Source: Desulfitibacter sp. BRH_c19 | Lineage (GTDB): Bacteria > Bacillota > DSM-16504 > Desulfitibacterales > Desulfitibacteraceae | DNA length: 64,000 nt | Assembly: GCA_001515945.1 (NCBI GenBank) | Contig: LOER01000034.1 | Span: 124,001 to 188,000 of the forward strand | Direction: 5' to 3' | Shown here: piece after piece, positions 7,727 to 16,178 of the stretch | Layout: each line of letters starts with the position of its first letter | Position numbering within the stretch: position 1 is the stretch's first letter | Position numbers and translations under genes: made by a program | Notes under the pieces: generated by a model | Seen by the model: only the letters and a program-made list of their open reading frames with translations | The model's database searches: none | What the model was told of the DNA's origin: nothing

Positions 7727-8849
7727 CCGACAACACCTCATTAATTAGTTCTGTAAGAAATTTAACTTTAACATCAAGTTGATTAAAACCTACTGCTCTT
7801 TTAAGGTTTGAATAACAAGCTGGACATGAGGTTACTACTTCTTGAGCCTTTACTTCTTCTACTTCTTTTGCCCTCTCAGAGGCTACCTGAATAGATAATT
7901 CATTCATTCTAGGAATTTCTGCCAATGGAGCTCCACAGCATCTAGATTTTTCATGATGTAGCTTCATTTCTACAAAATTAATATCTGGTATCACTTTTAG
8001 TAAATTTCTAGGTTCTTCGTAAATACCTAGGTGTCTACCAAGTACACAAGGGTCGTGCCAAGTAACAGTTTTATTATGAGAAGACAATTTTCCATTAACC
8101 AAAGGTATCAAAAATTCAGAAATGTCTTTAATATCATAATTGTGGTTTAAACTTAACTCATTAGGATAAAGATGCTTTAAAGCATTTAAACATCCTGGGC
8201 ATGCAGTAACTATTATGTCGGCTTCGTACTTCTCTATCTTACTTAGCGTTTCTTCTGCTGCCATTTTCATATCACTAATATGACCGCTTTCATATAGCGG
8301 ATAGCCACAACAGGCATCTTCATCTAAAACTTGGTAATTAATCTGAAGTTTAGCAAATACTGATTTTGTGGCTCTAATTATTTTTGGAGCGTTATAATTT
8401 GCATTACATCCAGGATAATAAAGAACTTTTATTTTACCTGACATATTCTTTTCAGCATAACTGTGTCTTCTTCTATTACCAAATGGATGACTATCTTTTA
8501 TTACATTGTTTGCCATCTCTCTATGTGCAGGATCTGACAAATCGTTTTCGACTATTTCTTTTCGTATAGCATGGAAAATTTTGTCTAATGGAATATTAAT
8601 TGGACACGAAATTTTACAATGACCGCAAAGTGTACACATAAGCAAATGGTCAACCATTTTTTCAGATATTTTTATTTTTTTCTCGGTTAAAAGCTTTGCT
8701 AGTTTTACTCTTCCACGGGGATATTGGGTTTCCCATCCATCTGTATACTTATAAACTGGACAGACCGAATCAACATCCTTCCAACCCCACACTCTACAAA
8801 ATCCACATCTAGTACACTTATTTATTTCATCAAGATATTTTTCTAGCAT
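7719..8849 (-). CDS. Iron-sulfur oxidoreductase subunit (GlcF/LldE/HdrD-like, two CCG domains)
   Basis: 376-residue electron-transfer partner of the FAD oxidase upstream. Two N-terminal [4Fe-4S] motifs: CTRCGFCRVWGWKDVDSVCP near 12-31 (the fourth Cys is widely spaced) and CTLCGHCKISCP near 72-83. Two cysteine-rich CCG domains follow, with DEDACCGYPLYESG near 178-191 and SRCCGAPLAEIP near 306-317, as in heterodisulfide reductase and glycolate/lactate dehydrogenase subunits. ATG at 8849 follows AAGGAGG, 14 bases after the FAD gene. Together they probably oxidise a 2-hydroxy acid and pass electrons to a membrane or ferredoxin pool. Confidence 0.88.
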   Translation of the reverse strand: MLEKYLDEINKCTRCGFCRVWGWKDVDSVCPVYKYTDGWETQYPRGRVKLAKLLTEKKIKISEKMVDHLLMCTLCGHCKISCPINIPLDKIFHAIRKEIVENDLSDPAHREMANNVIKDSHPFGNRRRHSYAEKNMSGKIKVLYYPGCNANYNAPKIIRATKSVFAKLQINYQVLDEDACCGYPLYESGHISDMKMAAEETLSKIEKYEADIIVTACPGCLNALKHLYPNELSLNHNYDIKDISEFLIPLVNGKLSSHNKTVTWHDPCVLGRHLGIYEEPRNLLKVIPDINFVEMKLHHEKSRCCGAPLAEIPRMNELSIQVASERAKEVEEVKAQEVVTSCPACYSNLKRAVGFNQLDVKVKFLTELINEVLSDE

Positions 8850-8863
8850 CCCTGGACCTCCTT

Positions 8864-10207
8864 TTAAAAACCTATTACACCTGGATTCATTATTGCATTG
8901 GGATCTAAAGCCTTCTTAATAGTTTTTGACATGCTCCAATATCCAGTTTCTTTCATTTCTTCTTTCAAAAAGGGTGCCCATTGTCTTCCTTTTGAATATG
9001 GTGCTCCACCCAAAATCAAACTTTTGCTCATCATTTCCTTCATAGCAGAATAGATTTTATTTAGTTCTTCTTTATCAGATGGATTATGAAATAAAAGTGC
9101 TACAACCTCTGCTCCAGTCGGCCCAGGAAACACCTGCTGCACATATTTTGTCACTCCATGCTTATCAATGAGTTCTCGCATTTCATTAATACCGAGTTCA
9201 ATCTTTGAGTAAGGTAAAAAGAAGTTTACAACACCTGCAATACCATCTACAAATTCTAAACCAGTATTATACCAGCGATTCTCCCAAAACTTTAGTGGTT
9301 CATCGGAACCTAGATGTTTTACATCCGGATATTTATTGATGATTTTTCTAACTTCTTCTTTTTTAGCTTCCACTTCTTTTTCGAAGCCTTCAATGTTAAT
9401 ATCAAATACTATTTCATTTGAATTGATAAAAGGTGCCGAAATAAAACATGTAAGATTGTGAATTGCAATTTCTCTAAAAATAGATACAGCATCTTTCAAG
9501 CTCCTTACTGAAAATCTTTCAAGATATATCTCTTCAGGATAAGGATACATTCTCAAGGTTGCCTCTGTAACTATGCCATAAACACCTTCAGCCCCAATAA
9601 AAAGTCCGGTTAAATCTGGACCTAAAGCATATCGAAAAAAGACTTCAGAATGTGGATTAGCTGCTGTTGCAGTATTAACAACGTCTCCCATTGGAAGCAC
9701 AGCTTTAACTCCTAAAACTTGATCTCCCTGGCTTACATATTTTACATTTCCCCAGCCTACTCCTGGTCGCGAGAGATGGGCACCAACCGTTCCAGCCAAT
9801 GCGCCTGAAGGAGCAATGCCAATTTTCCAGCCTTTTTTTTCTAAGGCAGCCATTAACTTGCCAAAGGTGATTCCAGCCTCAACCTTGACTATGCTGTTAT
9901 CCTCATCTATATTAAGTATTCGATCCATACGAAGAGTTTCTATGACTATTCCACCTTCTACTGCCAGACAACCACCCTCTTGAGCCGAACCTCCGCCCCT
10001 AGGAGAAATAGGGATTTTATATTCATTTGCAAGCTTAACGATATTTGATATTTCTTCAGTAGTACCGGGTCTTACAACTGCTAGAGGTACAACTGAAGGT
10101 GAAACAGAAAAATCATTTGTATAAGTATGAAGAATGAATTCTTCAGTTGTTACATTATTATCTCCAACAATTGCTTTCAGTTTATCTAGAAGCATATTAA
10201 TATCCAC
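8864..10207 (-). CDS. FAD-linked 2-hydroxyacid oxidase/dehydrogenase (GlcD/LldD2-like)
   Basis: 447-residue flavoprotein with an N-terminal FAD_binding_4 (PCMH-type) domain: VRPGTTEEISNIVKLANEYK near 45-64, ISPRGGGSAQEGG near 67-79, and PSGALAGTVGAHLSRPGVG near 133-151. It ends in the FAD-oxidase C-terminal signature LDPNAIMNPGVIGF. Homologues oxidise glycolate, lactate or other 2-hydroxy acids. Starts at GTG 10207 after AGGGAGAG. Paired with the Fe-S subunit downstream; a third (GlcE-like) subunit is absent. In this operon it could consume a glycolate-type product of the aldolase step (inference). Confidence 0.88.
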   Translation of the reverse strand: MDINMLLDKLKAIVGDNNVTTEEFILHTYTNDFSVSPSVVPLAVVRPGTTEEISNIVKLANEYKIPISPRGGGSAQEGGCLAVEGGIVIETLRMDRILNIDEDNSIVKVEAGITFGKLMAALEKKGWKIGIAPSGALAGTVGAHLSRPGVGWGNVKYVSQGDQVLGVKAVLPMGDVVNTATAANPHSEVFFRYALGPDLTGLFIGAEGVYGIVTEATLRMYPYPEEIYLERFSVRSLKDAVSIFREIAIHNLTCFISAPFINSNEIVFDINIEGFEKEVEAKKEEVRKIINKYPDVKHLGSDEPLKFWENRWYNTGLEFVDGIAGVVNFFLPYSKIELGINEMRELIDKHGVTKYVQQVFPGPTGAEVVALLFHNPSDKEELNKIYSAMKEMMSKSLILGGAPYSKGRQWAPFLKEEMKETGYWSMSKTIKKALDPNAIMNPGVIGF

Positions 10208-10241
10208 TTATTCACACTCTCCCTTATGTTTAAGCCATAGA

Positions 10242-10991
10242 TTATGCAGTGAACATTATTTTACGCATATTGCTTACAAGTTCTCCTGGATTATCTGACT
10301 GCCACACTCTTCGGCCTATTGCTACCCCTGAAGCTCCAGCCTGCATAAGTTCCTTGACCATATTTATAGTTCCATCAGCGCCATTTTGGTTAGCTCCTCC
10401 GGCCACAACGATTGGTAAGCCTACTGAGTCAACTATTTGCCTAAAAGCTTCTGGATCGCCACAATAGTTTGTCTTTATTATATCTGCGCCAAGTTCCATT
10501 CCCAATCTTGATACATGGGCTATTGCTTCTGCATCAAAAAACTTATCACTTGAAGGCATCATTTCAGCTAATACTGGCATCTGATATTCATAACTCTTTT
10601 CAATCAATTCGCTCATCCATCTCATAATACTGCATTCGCCACTTCTTCCAAAGAAAATAGAAACTGCAACAGCATCTGCATCTAATCGAAGAGCTGTTTT
10701 AAGTGTGGCAGCTGGGGTTTCTTGAAACGCTTCCTCACTAGGTCCTGCTACGATACTAACCCTTAAAACAATACCAACTTCTGGCTTTACTATATGTCCA
10801 ACTTGGTTTAGGAAACCTGGAGTAACGAGCAAAGCATTTGCCCCTCCATCTAGAACCTGCCCCACAATTTCCTTCGGTTTATTAATTCCTTTAATTGGAC
10901 CCAACCAAGGAGCATGATCTAGAGGAACCATTAGACAACGTTTTTCAGGACCTCTAAATAATCTTTCCATTCTTCGCTTCTTCCCACTCAT
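10242..10991 (-). CDS. Class I aldolase of the DhnA/DeoC-FbaB family
   Basis: 249-residue Schiff-base TIM-barrel aldolase related to archaeal-type fructose-bisphosphate aldolase, LsrF and ADH synthase. Visible are VPLDHAPWLGPIKGI near the N-terminus, the TPGF segment, the catalytic-lysine strand GADIIKTNYCGDPEAF, and the phosphate-binding end PIVVAGGAN and GASGVAIGRRVWQS. ATG at 10991 with AAGGGAG eight bases upstream is preferred over a GTG at 11000. Directly downstream of a sugar kinase and a polyol dehydrogenase, it is the natural C-C cleavage step for a phosphorylated ketose-like intermediate; the exact substrate is open. Confidence 0.82.
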   Translation of the reverse strand: MSGKKRRMERLFRGPEKRCLMVPLDHAPWLGPIKGINKPKEIVGQVLDGGANALLVTPGFLNQVGHIVKPEVGIVLRVSIVAGPSEEAFQETPAATLKTALRLDADAVAVSIFFGRSGECSIMRWMSELIEKSYEYQMPVLAEMMPSSDKFFDAEAIAHVSRLGMELGADIIKTNYCGDPEAFRQIVDSVGLPIVVAGGANQNGADGTINMVKELMQAGASGVAIGRRVWQSDNPGELVSNMRKIMFTA

Positions 10992-11046
10992 GTGAAGCAC
11001 TCCCTTCTTTTTTGAAAACTCATTAATATATTTATTTCTAAAAAAT

Positions 11047-12519
11047 TTAGTTTAAACTAGATGCAAATTTGGAAAACTTGAGATAATTACTATAGACCTT
11101 TTCATAAGCTAATTTATTTTGTTTACTATGATTTACTATTTCTGGTTTATTAAAAGTAGACATCAGGTTGTTCTCAAAATTACCTAATCCTAGATTTTCT
11201 TTGGATAAAGCAAACAATACTCTTGTAACTGTTTCCTGCCCAGCGTACACAAATACGTCCTTTTGGCATACATCAGCAATAATCTGCAACAAACCAGGAG
11301 TTCTAATGCCACCAGCTGCTAGTGCTAGTTCTTTTACAATAACACCAGATTCTTCGTAAAGATCCAGCAAGTGTTTTAGACTATAAGCTATCCCCTCTAA
11401 GACTGCCCTAGCTAAATGTCTTTTGTCATGGGACAACTTTAAACCATAAAACCCTCCTCGTATATCATCACTCCAATAGGGACTTCTTTCTCCTGTTAGA
11501 TATGGGATAAAACATACACCATCTGATCCTGGTTCAATTTCCAAAGCTTCATGAATCCACTCATTAAATTCTATTTTATTTTCTAGACCTGACAATATAT
11601 TTTCATAAAACCACATTATTGCTGCGCCAGTAGTTGAGGATACTCCACCAAACAAATGATAATTTTCCATATTAAGTTTGTATAAAGCGTCATTAGGAAC
11701 ACTTATAATCTTACTTGATTCAATAGTAGTAAATATCATTGAAGAACTGCCTAGAGAACATACAACTCTACCTTGCTTTGGTGGTGCACCGCCAATTAAA
11801 GCCGCCATATCACCCATACCTATTACAACCTTTATACTTTCACTAAACCCTAGCTCATCCGCTATATGCTTATGTATTGTTCCGCCATCATGGCTTGCTG
11901 GTTGTATTGTTGGCATTGCTTTAGGTTTAAGCCCAACTGCAGCTATCCTATCAATAGCCCATGTATTCTTCTCCCAATCATATAGTCCTGAACCATAAGC
12001 TTCAGTTCTATCTGTATAATATTGTCCAGTCATCTTCCAGCGTAAAAAGTCCTTAGGCCAAATTATTTTACTAATTCTTTCAGTAATATCGTTTCTGTTC
12101 TTATATATCCATAAAAGTTTCGATATTGTATAGGTGCTATTTAACTGATATAACGGAATTTGAAACATACTCTGAAGCTCTTCTGTTTCTTTTATAGCCC
12201 TTCTATCAAGCCATAGTATGGATGGGCATATAACATTGTCTTTTCTGTCCAGGAGAACGGCAGAATGCATTTGCCCAGTAAAAGCTATTGATTGTATCTG
12301 ATCTAAACTTATTCCTGATTTTCTTAAAGACGTCATTGCCTTTTTAAAAGCTTCCCACCATACTTCTGGATCTATTTCAGCCCAACCAGTCTTACAAGTT
12401 TCATAGGAATATTTCTCATTTACAATACTTATTATCTGGCCATCTATTGAATATAAGACAGCTTTTAAAGATGAAGTACCGACATCTATTCCTAAAATGC
12501 TGGGGGCTATATTGCTCAC
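11047..12519 (-). CDS. FGGY-family carbohydrate kinase (xylulokinase-like)
   Basis: 490-residue sugar/polyol kinase with the actin-like fold. N-terminal phosphate-1 motif LGIDVGTSSLKAVLYS near 8-23, the substrate-loop TGQMHSAVLLD near 81-91, the second nucleotide motif GMGDMAALIGGAPPKQGRVV near 240-259, and the FGGY-type adenosine motif LALAAGGIRTPGLLQIIADV near 401-420. Starts at GTG 12519, overlapping the preceding dehydrogenase stop by four bases (GTGA). Sequence resembles xylulokinase more than glycerol or gluconate kinase, but FGGY specificity cannot be read by eye. Acts between the dehydrogenase and the aldolase in a likely polyol, ketose, ketose-phosphate, cleavage route. Confidence 0.88.
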   Translation of the reverse strand: MSNIAPSILGIDVGTSSLKAVLYSIDGQIISIVNEKYSYETCKTGWAEIDPEVWWEAFKKAMTSLRKSGISLDQIQSIAFTGQMHSAVLLDRKDNVICPSILWLDRRAIKETEELQSMFQIPLYQLNSTYTISKLLWIYKNRNDITERISKIIWPKDFLRWKMTGQYYTDRTEAYGSGLYDWEKNTWAIDRIAAVGLKPKAMPTIQPASHDGGTIHKHIADELGFSESIKVVIGMGDMAALIGGAPPKQGRVVCSLGSSSMIFTTIESSKIISVPNDALYKLNMENYHLFGGVSSTTGAAIMWFYENILSGLENKIEFNEWIHEALEIEPGSDGVCFIPYLTGERSPYWSDDIRGGFYGLKLSHDKRHLARAVLEGIAYSLKHLLDLYEESGVIVKELALAAGGIRTPGLLQIIADVCQKDVFVYAGQETVTRVLFALSKENLGLGNFENNLMSTFNKPEIVNHSKQNKLAYEKVYSNYLKFSKFASSLN

Positions 12520-13544
12520 CCTTCTTCCCCTCCTACTTCAAACATCACCTTCAGCCCTTGACATTTAGCTACTATATCTAAACCTTCTTGAAGCTTATTT
12601 AAAGGCAAGAGATGAGAGATTAAAGGTTCCACTTTTATAGTTCCGTCTTCAATCATTTTAAGTGCTTTATAAAAATCTGTAGATGTACTATCAGCAGAAC
12701 CCAATATATTTAACTCCTTGTAATGAATTAAATTAGGATCGATACTTATTGGATCTACAGGATAAATCCCTGCAAAAATATTCAAACGTCCTCCAATTGC
12801 TAAAGCTTTAGCAGTTTCGGAAACTAATGGTGATGAAGGTACTGCAACAACAGCTGCATCTGCTCCCTTACCATCCGTTAATTCCTCTATAGCTGCCACC
12901 ATATCGTGCTGGGAACTGTTAACAATAGCATCTGCGCCCAGTTTCTTAGCTAAGTCAAGACGTTCTTGGATTAAATCTACTGCAATAACCCGAGCCCCAT
13001 ATGCTTTAGCTACTTGTGCATGAAGCTGACCGATGGGTCCAACACCCACTACTACTTCTGTTTCTCCAGGTTTTAATCTTAGTACTGTTTGACCTCTAAA
13101 AACTGTAGCCAAAGGTTCAGTAAAAGCAGCAGCTTTTAAACTAACACCAGGCTTAATGGGATGAATGTTTTTTCTTGGAAAAGCAGCATATTCTGCATAA
13201 CCTCCAGGCAGAAATGTAGGGTTAAGGCACTTATTTTCTCTTTCATTCCTACAGTTTTTACAAACACCACATTTGACTATGAAATCACCAACAACAGGAG
13301 TTCCTATCTCTAAGTCCTTTACATCTGAACCAACTTCAGTAACTATACCGGCGATTTCGTGACCGAGAATGCGTGGTAATGGAACATTCTTTTTGCCCAA
13401 GTAAACCCTAAGATCCCAAGGACAAATTCCTGAATAAGCGATTTTTACAAGAACATCTTTAGGGCCTATCTGATATACAGGCTTTTCACGCATTTCAATT
13501 ACTCCTGGTTCAACACACCACATAGAATTCATGATCTTAGCCAT
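12516..13544 (-). CDS. Zinc-dependent medium-chain dehydrogenase (second paralogue)
   Basis: MDR enzyme, 342 residues from ATG 13544. GICPWDLRVY near the catalytic zinc (the usual CGTD is CPWD here), GHE in RILGHEIAG, structural-zinc cysteines CGVCKNCRNERENKC, Rossmann VVGVGPIGQLHAQV. GGAGG lies at the right distance before ATG 13544; an in-frame TTG 15 bases earlier is embedded in the RBS region. Located between the GntR regulator and the FGGY kinase. Likely oxidises a polyol or methylated polyol to a keto compound; the paralogue at 5292-6308 may take the reverse or the epimer step. These roles are inference. Confidence 0.87.
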   Translation of the reverse strand: MAKIMNSMWCVEPGVIEMREKPVYQIGPKDVLVKIAYSGICPWDLRVYLGKKNVPLPRILGHEIAGIVTEVGSDVKDLEIGTPVVGDFIVKCGVCKNCRNERENKCLNPTFLPGGYAEYAAFPRKNIHPIKPGVSLKAAAFTEPLATVFRGQTVLRLKPGETEVVVGVGPIGQLHAQVAKAYGARVIAVDLIQERLDLAKKLGADAIVNSSQHDMVAAIEELTDGKGADAAVVAVPSSPLVSETAKALAIGGRLNIFAGIYPVDPISIDPNLIHYKELNILGSADSTSTDFYKALKMIEDGTIKVEPLISHLLPLNKLQEGLDIVAKCQGLKVMFEVGGEEG

Positions 13545-13578
13545 ATATTGCCTCCTCAATCTTTATTTGTGCGGTAAT

Positions 13579-14337
13579 TTAGTCCATACTTACATACTGG
13601 TTAGTGGTTGACCGTACTGAATACTTAAAACGGTCTGCCCTATTATATACATAGCTATATTCTATTGGACAACCATCTCCATCATAAGAAATTCCTTCAA
13701 CAAGTAAAAGTGGATTGCCCTGAAGTATTTTCAAAACCCTTGCTTGATGGCTATTTGCTGCAATAGCTTGAACTGTATCTTCTGTCTCCTTAATAATAAT
13801 TCCCTTTTGAAACAATAGTGCCCATAAAGATACTTCCTTTTCTAGCTCCCCTGGATGCAAATATATTTCCTGAGGAAGGTTTAAATGCGAAGTACTATAA
13901 GCTACGGGTTCATCGTCAATAGTCCTTAAACGTTCAATAACCCATATTTTCTTGCCTTCTTCAATGCCTAAAGCTTCAGCGATTTGTCCTACAGCAGACT
14001 CAAACCTTAGTTCCAAAAGTTTTGACCCGGGCTTACGTCCACTTAAACTAACTTCCTCGGAAAAGCTTCTACGGCTGTTAGTGCCACGGCTAAGCTTAGG
14101 TTGTGAAACAAAAGTACCTACACCCTGACGGCGTTGTAAGTAACCTTCCTGTACCATTTCTTGAATAGCAGCCCGCACAGTTATTCTACTAACCTGAAAT
14201 TTTTCGCATAGTTCCTTCTCAGTCATGATAATCTCGCCAGGCTTAAGTTCTCCATGATTTATTTGTTTTAAAAGTATCTGTTTTACTTGATAATACAGTG
14301 GTTCTGGAGCATTTCGATCGATTTTAAACACACTCAT
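13579..14337 (-). CDS. GntR-family regulator, HutC/UTRA type
   Basis: 252-residue repressor. N-terminal winged helix-turn-helix at about 5-75 (LYYQVKQILLKQINHGELKP, VSRITVRAAIQEMVQEGYL, RRQGVGTFV) and a C-terminal UTRA ligand domain from about 95 (WVIERLRTIDDEPVAYSTSHL through PLLLVEGISYDGDGCPIEYS). Lies inside the cluster between the UroD gene and the MDR gene. Two identical 10-bp palindromes (TGTTATAACA) lie upstream of the two UroD genes at 15459-15468 and 17321-17330, at almost the same distance from each start, and are the best candidate operators. The ligand is probably the pathway substrate or a phosphorylated intermediate. Confidence 0.88.
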   Translation of the reverse strand: MSVFKIDRNAPEPLYYQVKQILLKQINHGELKPGEIIMTEKELCEKFQVSRITVRAAIQEMVQEGYLQRRQGVGTFVSQPKLSRGTNSRRSFSEEVSLSGRKPGSKLLELRFESAVGQIAEALGIEEGKKIWVIERLRTIDDEPVAYSTSHLNLPQEIYLHPGELEKEVSLWALLFQKGIIIKETEDTVQAIAANSHQARVLKILQGNPLLLVEGISYDGDGCPIEYSYVYNRADRFKYSVRSTTNQYVSMD

Positions 14338-14367
14338 CTTTTTTACACTACATCCTTTTTATTAAAT

Positions 14368-14419
14368 TTTATCCAAAATACTATATGGGTTAAGACCCTC
14401 ATTTCTATAAGTGGGCACT
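14368..14419. repeat. Dispersed repeat, short copy
   Basis: The sequence TTTATCCAAAATA followed by CTATATGGGTTAAGACCC and, near its end, TATAAGTGGGCA is closely repeated at 41672-41770, where about 45 extra bases separate the two conserved parts. This copy covers the last codons and the stop of the UroD-type gene ending at 14405. Confidence 0.6.
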
Positions 14420-15403
14420 ATACTTTTCCATATTCCAATTCTTTTTGGCTTCACCCATTGCAATAATATTTTCGGTATTTAAATAATTTGCTAGAGAGTT
14501 GCTGCTAGAGAGAATATAATTGCCTCCTTTGCCTATCACAGTCATTAATGATCTAACATCTTTTTTAACCCTATCTTTATTTCCCGTGCATAAGAGGTTT
14601 AAATCTACATTACCCACAAGCGTTATTTTTTGCCCTAAAGTTTTTTTCAAAGCGTAAATATCCATTACATCAGGTTGAATAGGATGAATCGCATTCATTC
14701 CTAAACCCAACAAGTCATCAATGACTGGCAAAATATTGCCGTCACTATGATAGATCCAAGGTTTTTCGATTTTATCAGTAATTCTCTTAAAATATGGCAT
14801 GATTAACTCTCTAAACTGCTTGGGTGAAATAAAGGTACCACTATTATAGGCTATGTCTTCTCCAACCCATATGAAATCTATTTCTGGTAGTGAACTATAG
14901 ATACTTGTAATCTTCATATAGTATTGTGTATATCTTTCCAACATGTCCTTGATAAGATCTAAGTCATCGTACAGCTTATAGCAAAAGTTTTCGAAGCCAA
15001 GATCAATCATTACAGGATCAAGGCATAATAAGTGAGCAACAAATAGTGCCAGTCCAGAATCTCCTATTGCCTCCTTTGCTTCCTTTACCTGCCTGATTAT
15101 GGCTTCTTCATCTATTTCATTAGGCATATTAAAGAACTTATCTAAGTCCCCCCTTTCTTTTATTAGTGGCTGAAAACCTAGAACTCCATTCTTTTCTAAT
15201 AATTTATTTCCAAACCTATCCCAGTGAGCCATACCTACAGCATCCTGACCTACAAATTTTGCATACTCAACTCTTTCTGTCCAGCCCACATTTTTTACGT
15301 TAAACGTTTTTGCAATAAGTTCATCCCTGGTTTCTATCTCAATCCAAGGTATGGGGCCTTCTTTTCCAAGAAGGGCATTAAGAACTATATCTCTTGATTT
15401 CAC
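14405..15403 (-). CDS. UroD-family corrinoid methyltransferase (first copy)
   Basis: 332-residue uroporphyrinogen-decarboxylase-fold protein, the family of MtaA/MtbA and of many acetogen O-demethylase subunits. GTG at 15403 has AGGGGTG six bases upstream, and the resulting start KSRDIVLNALLGKE aligns with the paralogue's KPRERIMATLMGEE; the in-frame ATG at 15445 has no Shine-Dalgarno. The metal-site region reads WIYHSDGN instead of the HxC of MtaA/MtbA, so the zinc-thiolate for coenzyme M is absent. That argues for an activity other than thiol methylation, such as binding a methylated substrate and methylating the corrinoid. Downstream of the corrinoid protein gene; its 3' end is overlapped by a dispersed repeat. 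Confidence 0.83.
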   Translation of the reverse strand: MKSRDIVLNALLGKEGPIPWIEIETRDELIAKTFNVKNVGWTERVEYAKFVGQDAVGMAHWDRFGNKLLEKNGVLGFQPLIKERGDLDKFFNMPNEIDEEAIIRQVKEAKEAIGDSGLALFVAHLLCLDPVMIDLGFENFCYKLYDDLDLIKDMLERYTQYYMKITSIYSSLPEIDFIWVGEDIAYNSGTFISPKQFRELIMPYFKRITDKIEKPWIYHSDGNILPVIDDLLGLGMNAIHPIQPDVMDIYALKKTLGQKITLVGNVDLNLLCTGNKDRVKKDVRSLMTVIGKGGNYILSSSNSLANYLNTENIIAMGEAKKNWNMEKYSAHL

Positions 15404-15458
15404 TATTGACACCCCTGTGTAATAAGTTATCGGTTTTACTAACATTATTACATTATAT

Positions 15459-15468
15459 TGTTATAACA
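15459..15468. promoter_or_regulatory. Candidate GntR operator before first UroD gene
   Basis: Perfect palindrome TGTTATAACA in an AT-rich setting, 56 bases upstream of the GTG start at 15403. The same palindrome occurs 60 bases upstream of the second UroD gene (17321-17330). Spacing and identity suggest the HutC-type regulator encoded at 13579-14337 as binder; not proven. Confidence 0.45.
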
Positions 15469-15496
15469 TTTGAGCTGTTTGTAATAGTCAACGTTT

Positions 15497-16123
15497 CTAT
15501 AACCACTGCTTGAGTTGCCTGGCAGCTAAAGCAGCATGCCGAGAGTATGCGTCAGCTCCGATTTGAGCAGCGAAGCCTTCTGAAACAGCTGCTCCACCAA
15601 TTATAACCTTAAGATCTTCCCTTAGACCAGCACTCTTTAGTGCATCAATTACAACTTGCATTTCTACCATTGTAGTAGTAATTAATGATGACATTCCTAA
15701 AAAATTTGGTTTATACTCTCTTATAGCTTTCACAAAATCTTCCTCGTGAACATCCACGCCCAAATCTATAACTCTAAAACCACTAACATCCAAAATCATT
15801 TCTACCATATTCTTGCCAATATCATGCAAATCCCCTTTTACCGTTCCTAATACAATAGTAGCTTTTTTGGTTGATGGACCTTCTGTTAATCCTTTTGATG
15901 CAAGCTTCATAGCATCTTTCACGACATAGGAAGCCAGCAACATATCTGGTACAAAACATTCTCCCGATTCGAACTTATCTCCTACGATATTTATTCCTGG
16001 TATTAGTCCTTGATTAATTATGTCCAATCCTGAAGCTCCACCATTGAGAGATTTTTGAACTAATTCAAGGGTCTTACCCTTTTTCCCATTTGCAACAGAA
16101 TTTTGTATTTCTTCATAATACAT
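15497..16123 (-). CDS. Corrinoid (methylcobamide-binding) protein, MtaC/MtbC/MtmC-like
   Basis: 208-residue methyl carrier. An N-terminal helical cap (about 1-85) with GLDIINQGLIPGINIVGDKF precedes a B12-binding Rossmann domain with the base-off signature DLHDIGK at 98-104 (His100 is the cobalt ligand), then MSSLITTTM and a glycine-rich IIGGAAVSEGFA. It accepts a methyl group from a substrate-specific methyltransferase and hands it to an acceptor methyltransferase. It lies between the two UroD genes, so one is likely the donor enzyme. ATG at 16123 follows AGAGGGGAAG. No reductive activator (RamA/RACo type) is visible in the window, so reactivation must be encoded elsewhere. Confidence 0.92.
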   Translation of the reverse strand: MYYEEIQNSVANGKKGKTLELVQKSLNGGASGLDIINQGLIPGINIVGDKFESGECFVPDMLLASYVVKDAMKLASKGLTEGPSTKKATIVLGTVKGDLHDIGKNMVEMILDVSGFRVIDLGVDVHEEDFVKAIREYKPNFLGMSSLITTTMVEMQVVIDALKSAGLREDLKVIIGGAAVSEGFAAQIGADAYSRHAALAARQLKQWL

Positions 16124-16178
16124 GATTATCTTCCCCTCTATTCTTTGGAGTTTTAATAGTCACTTTGCTGAAATTTCC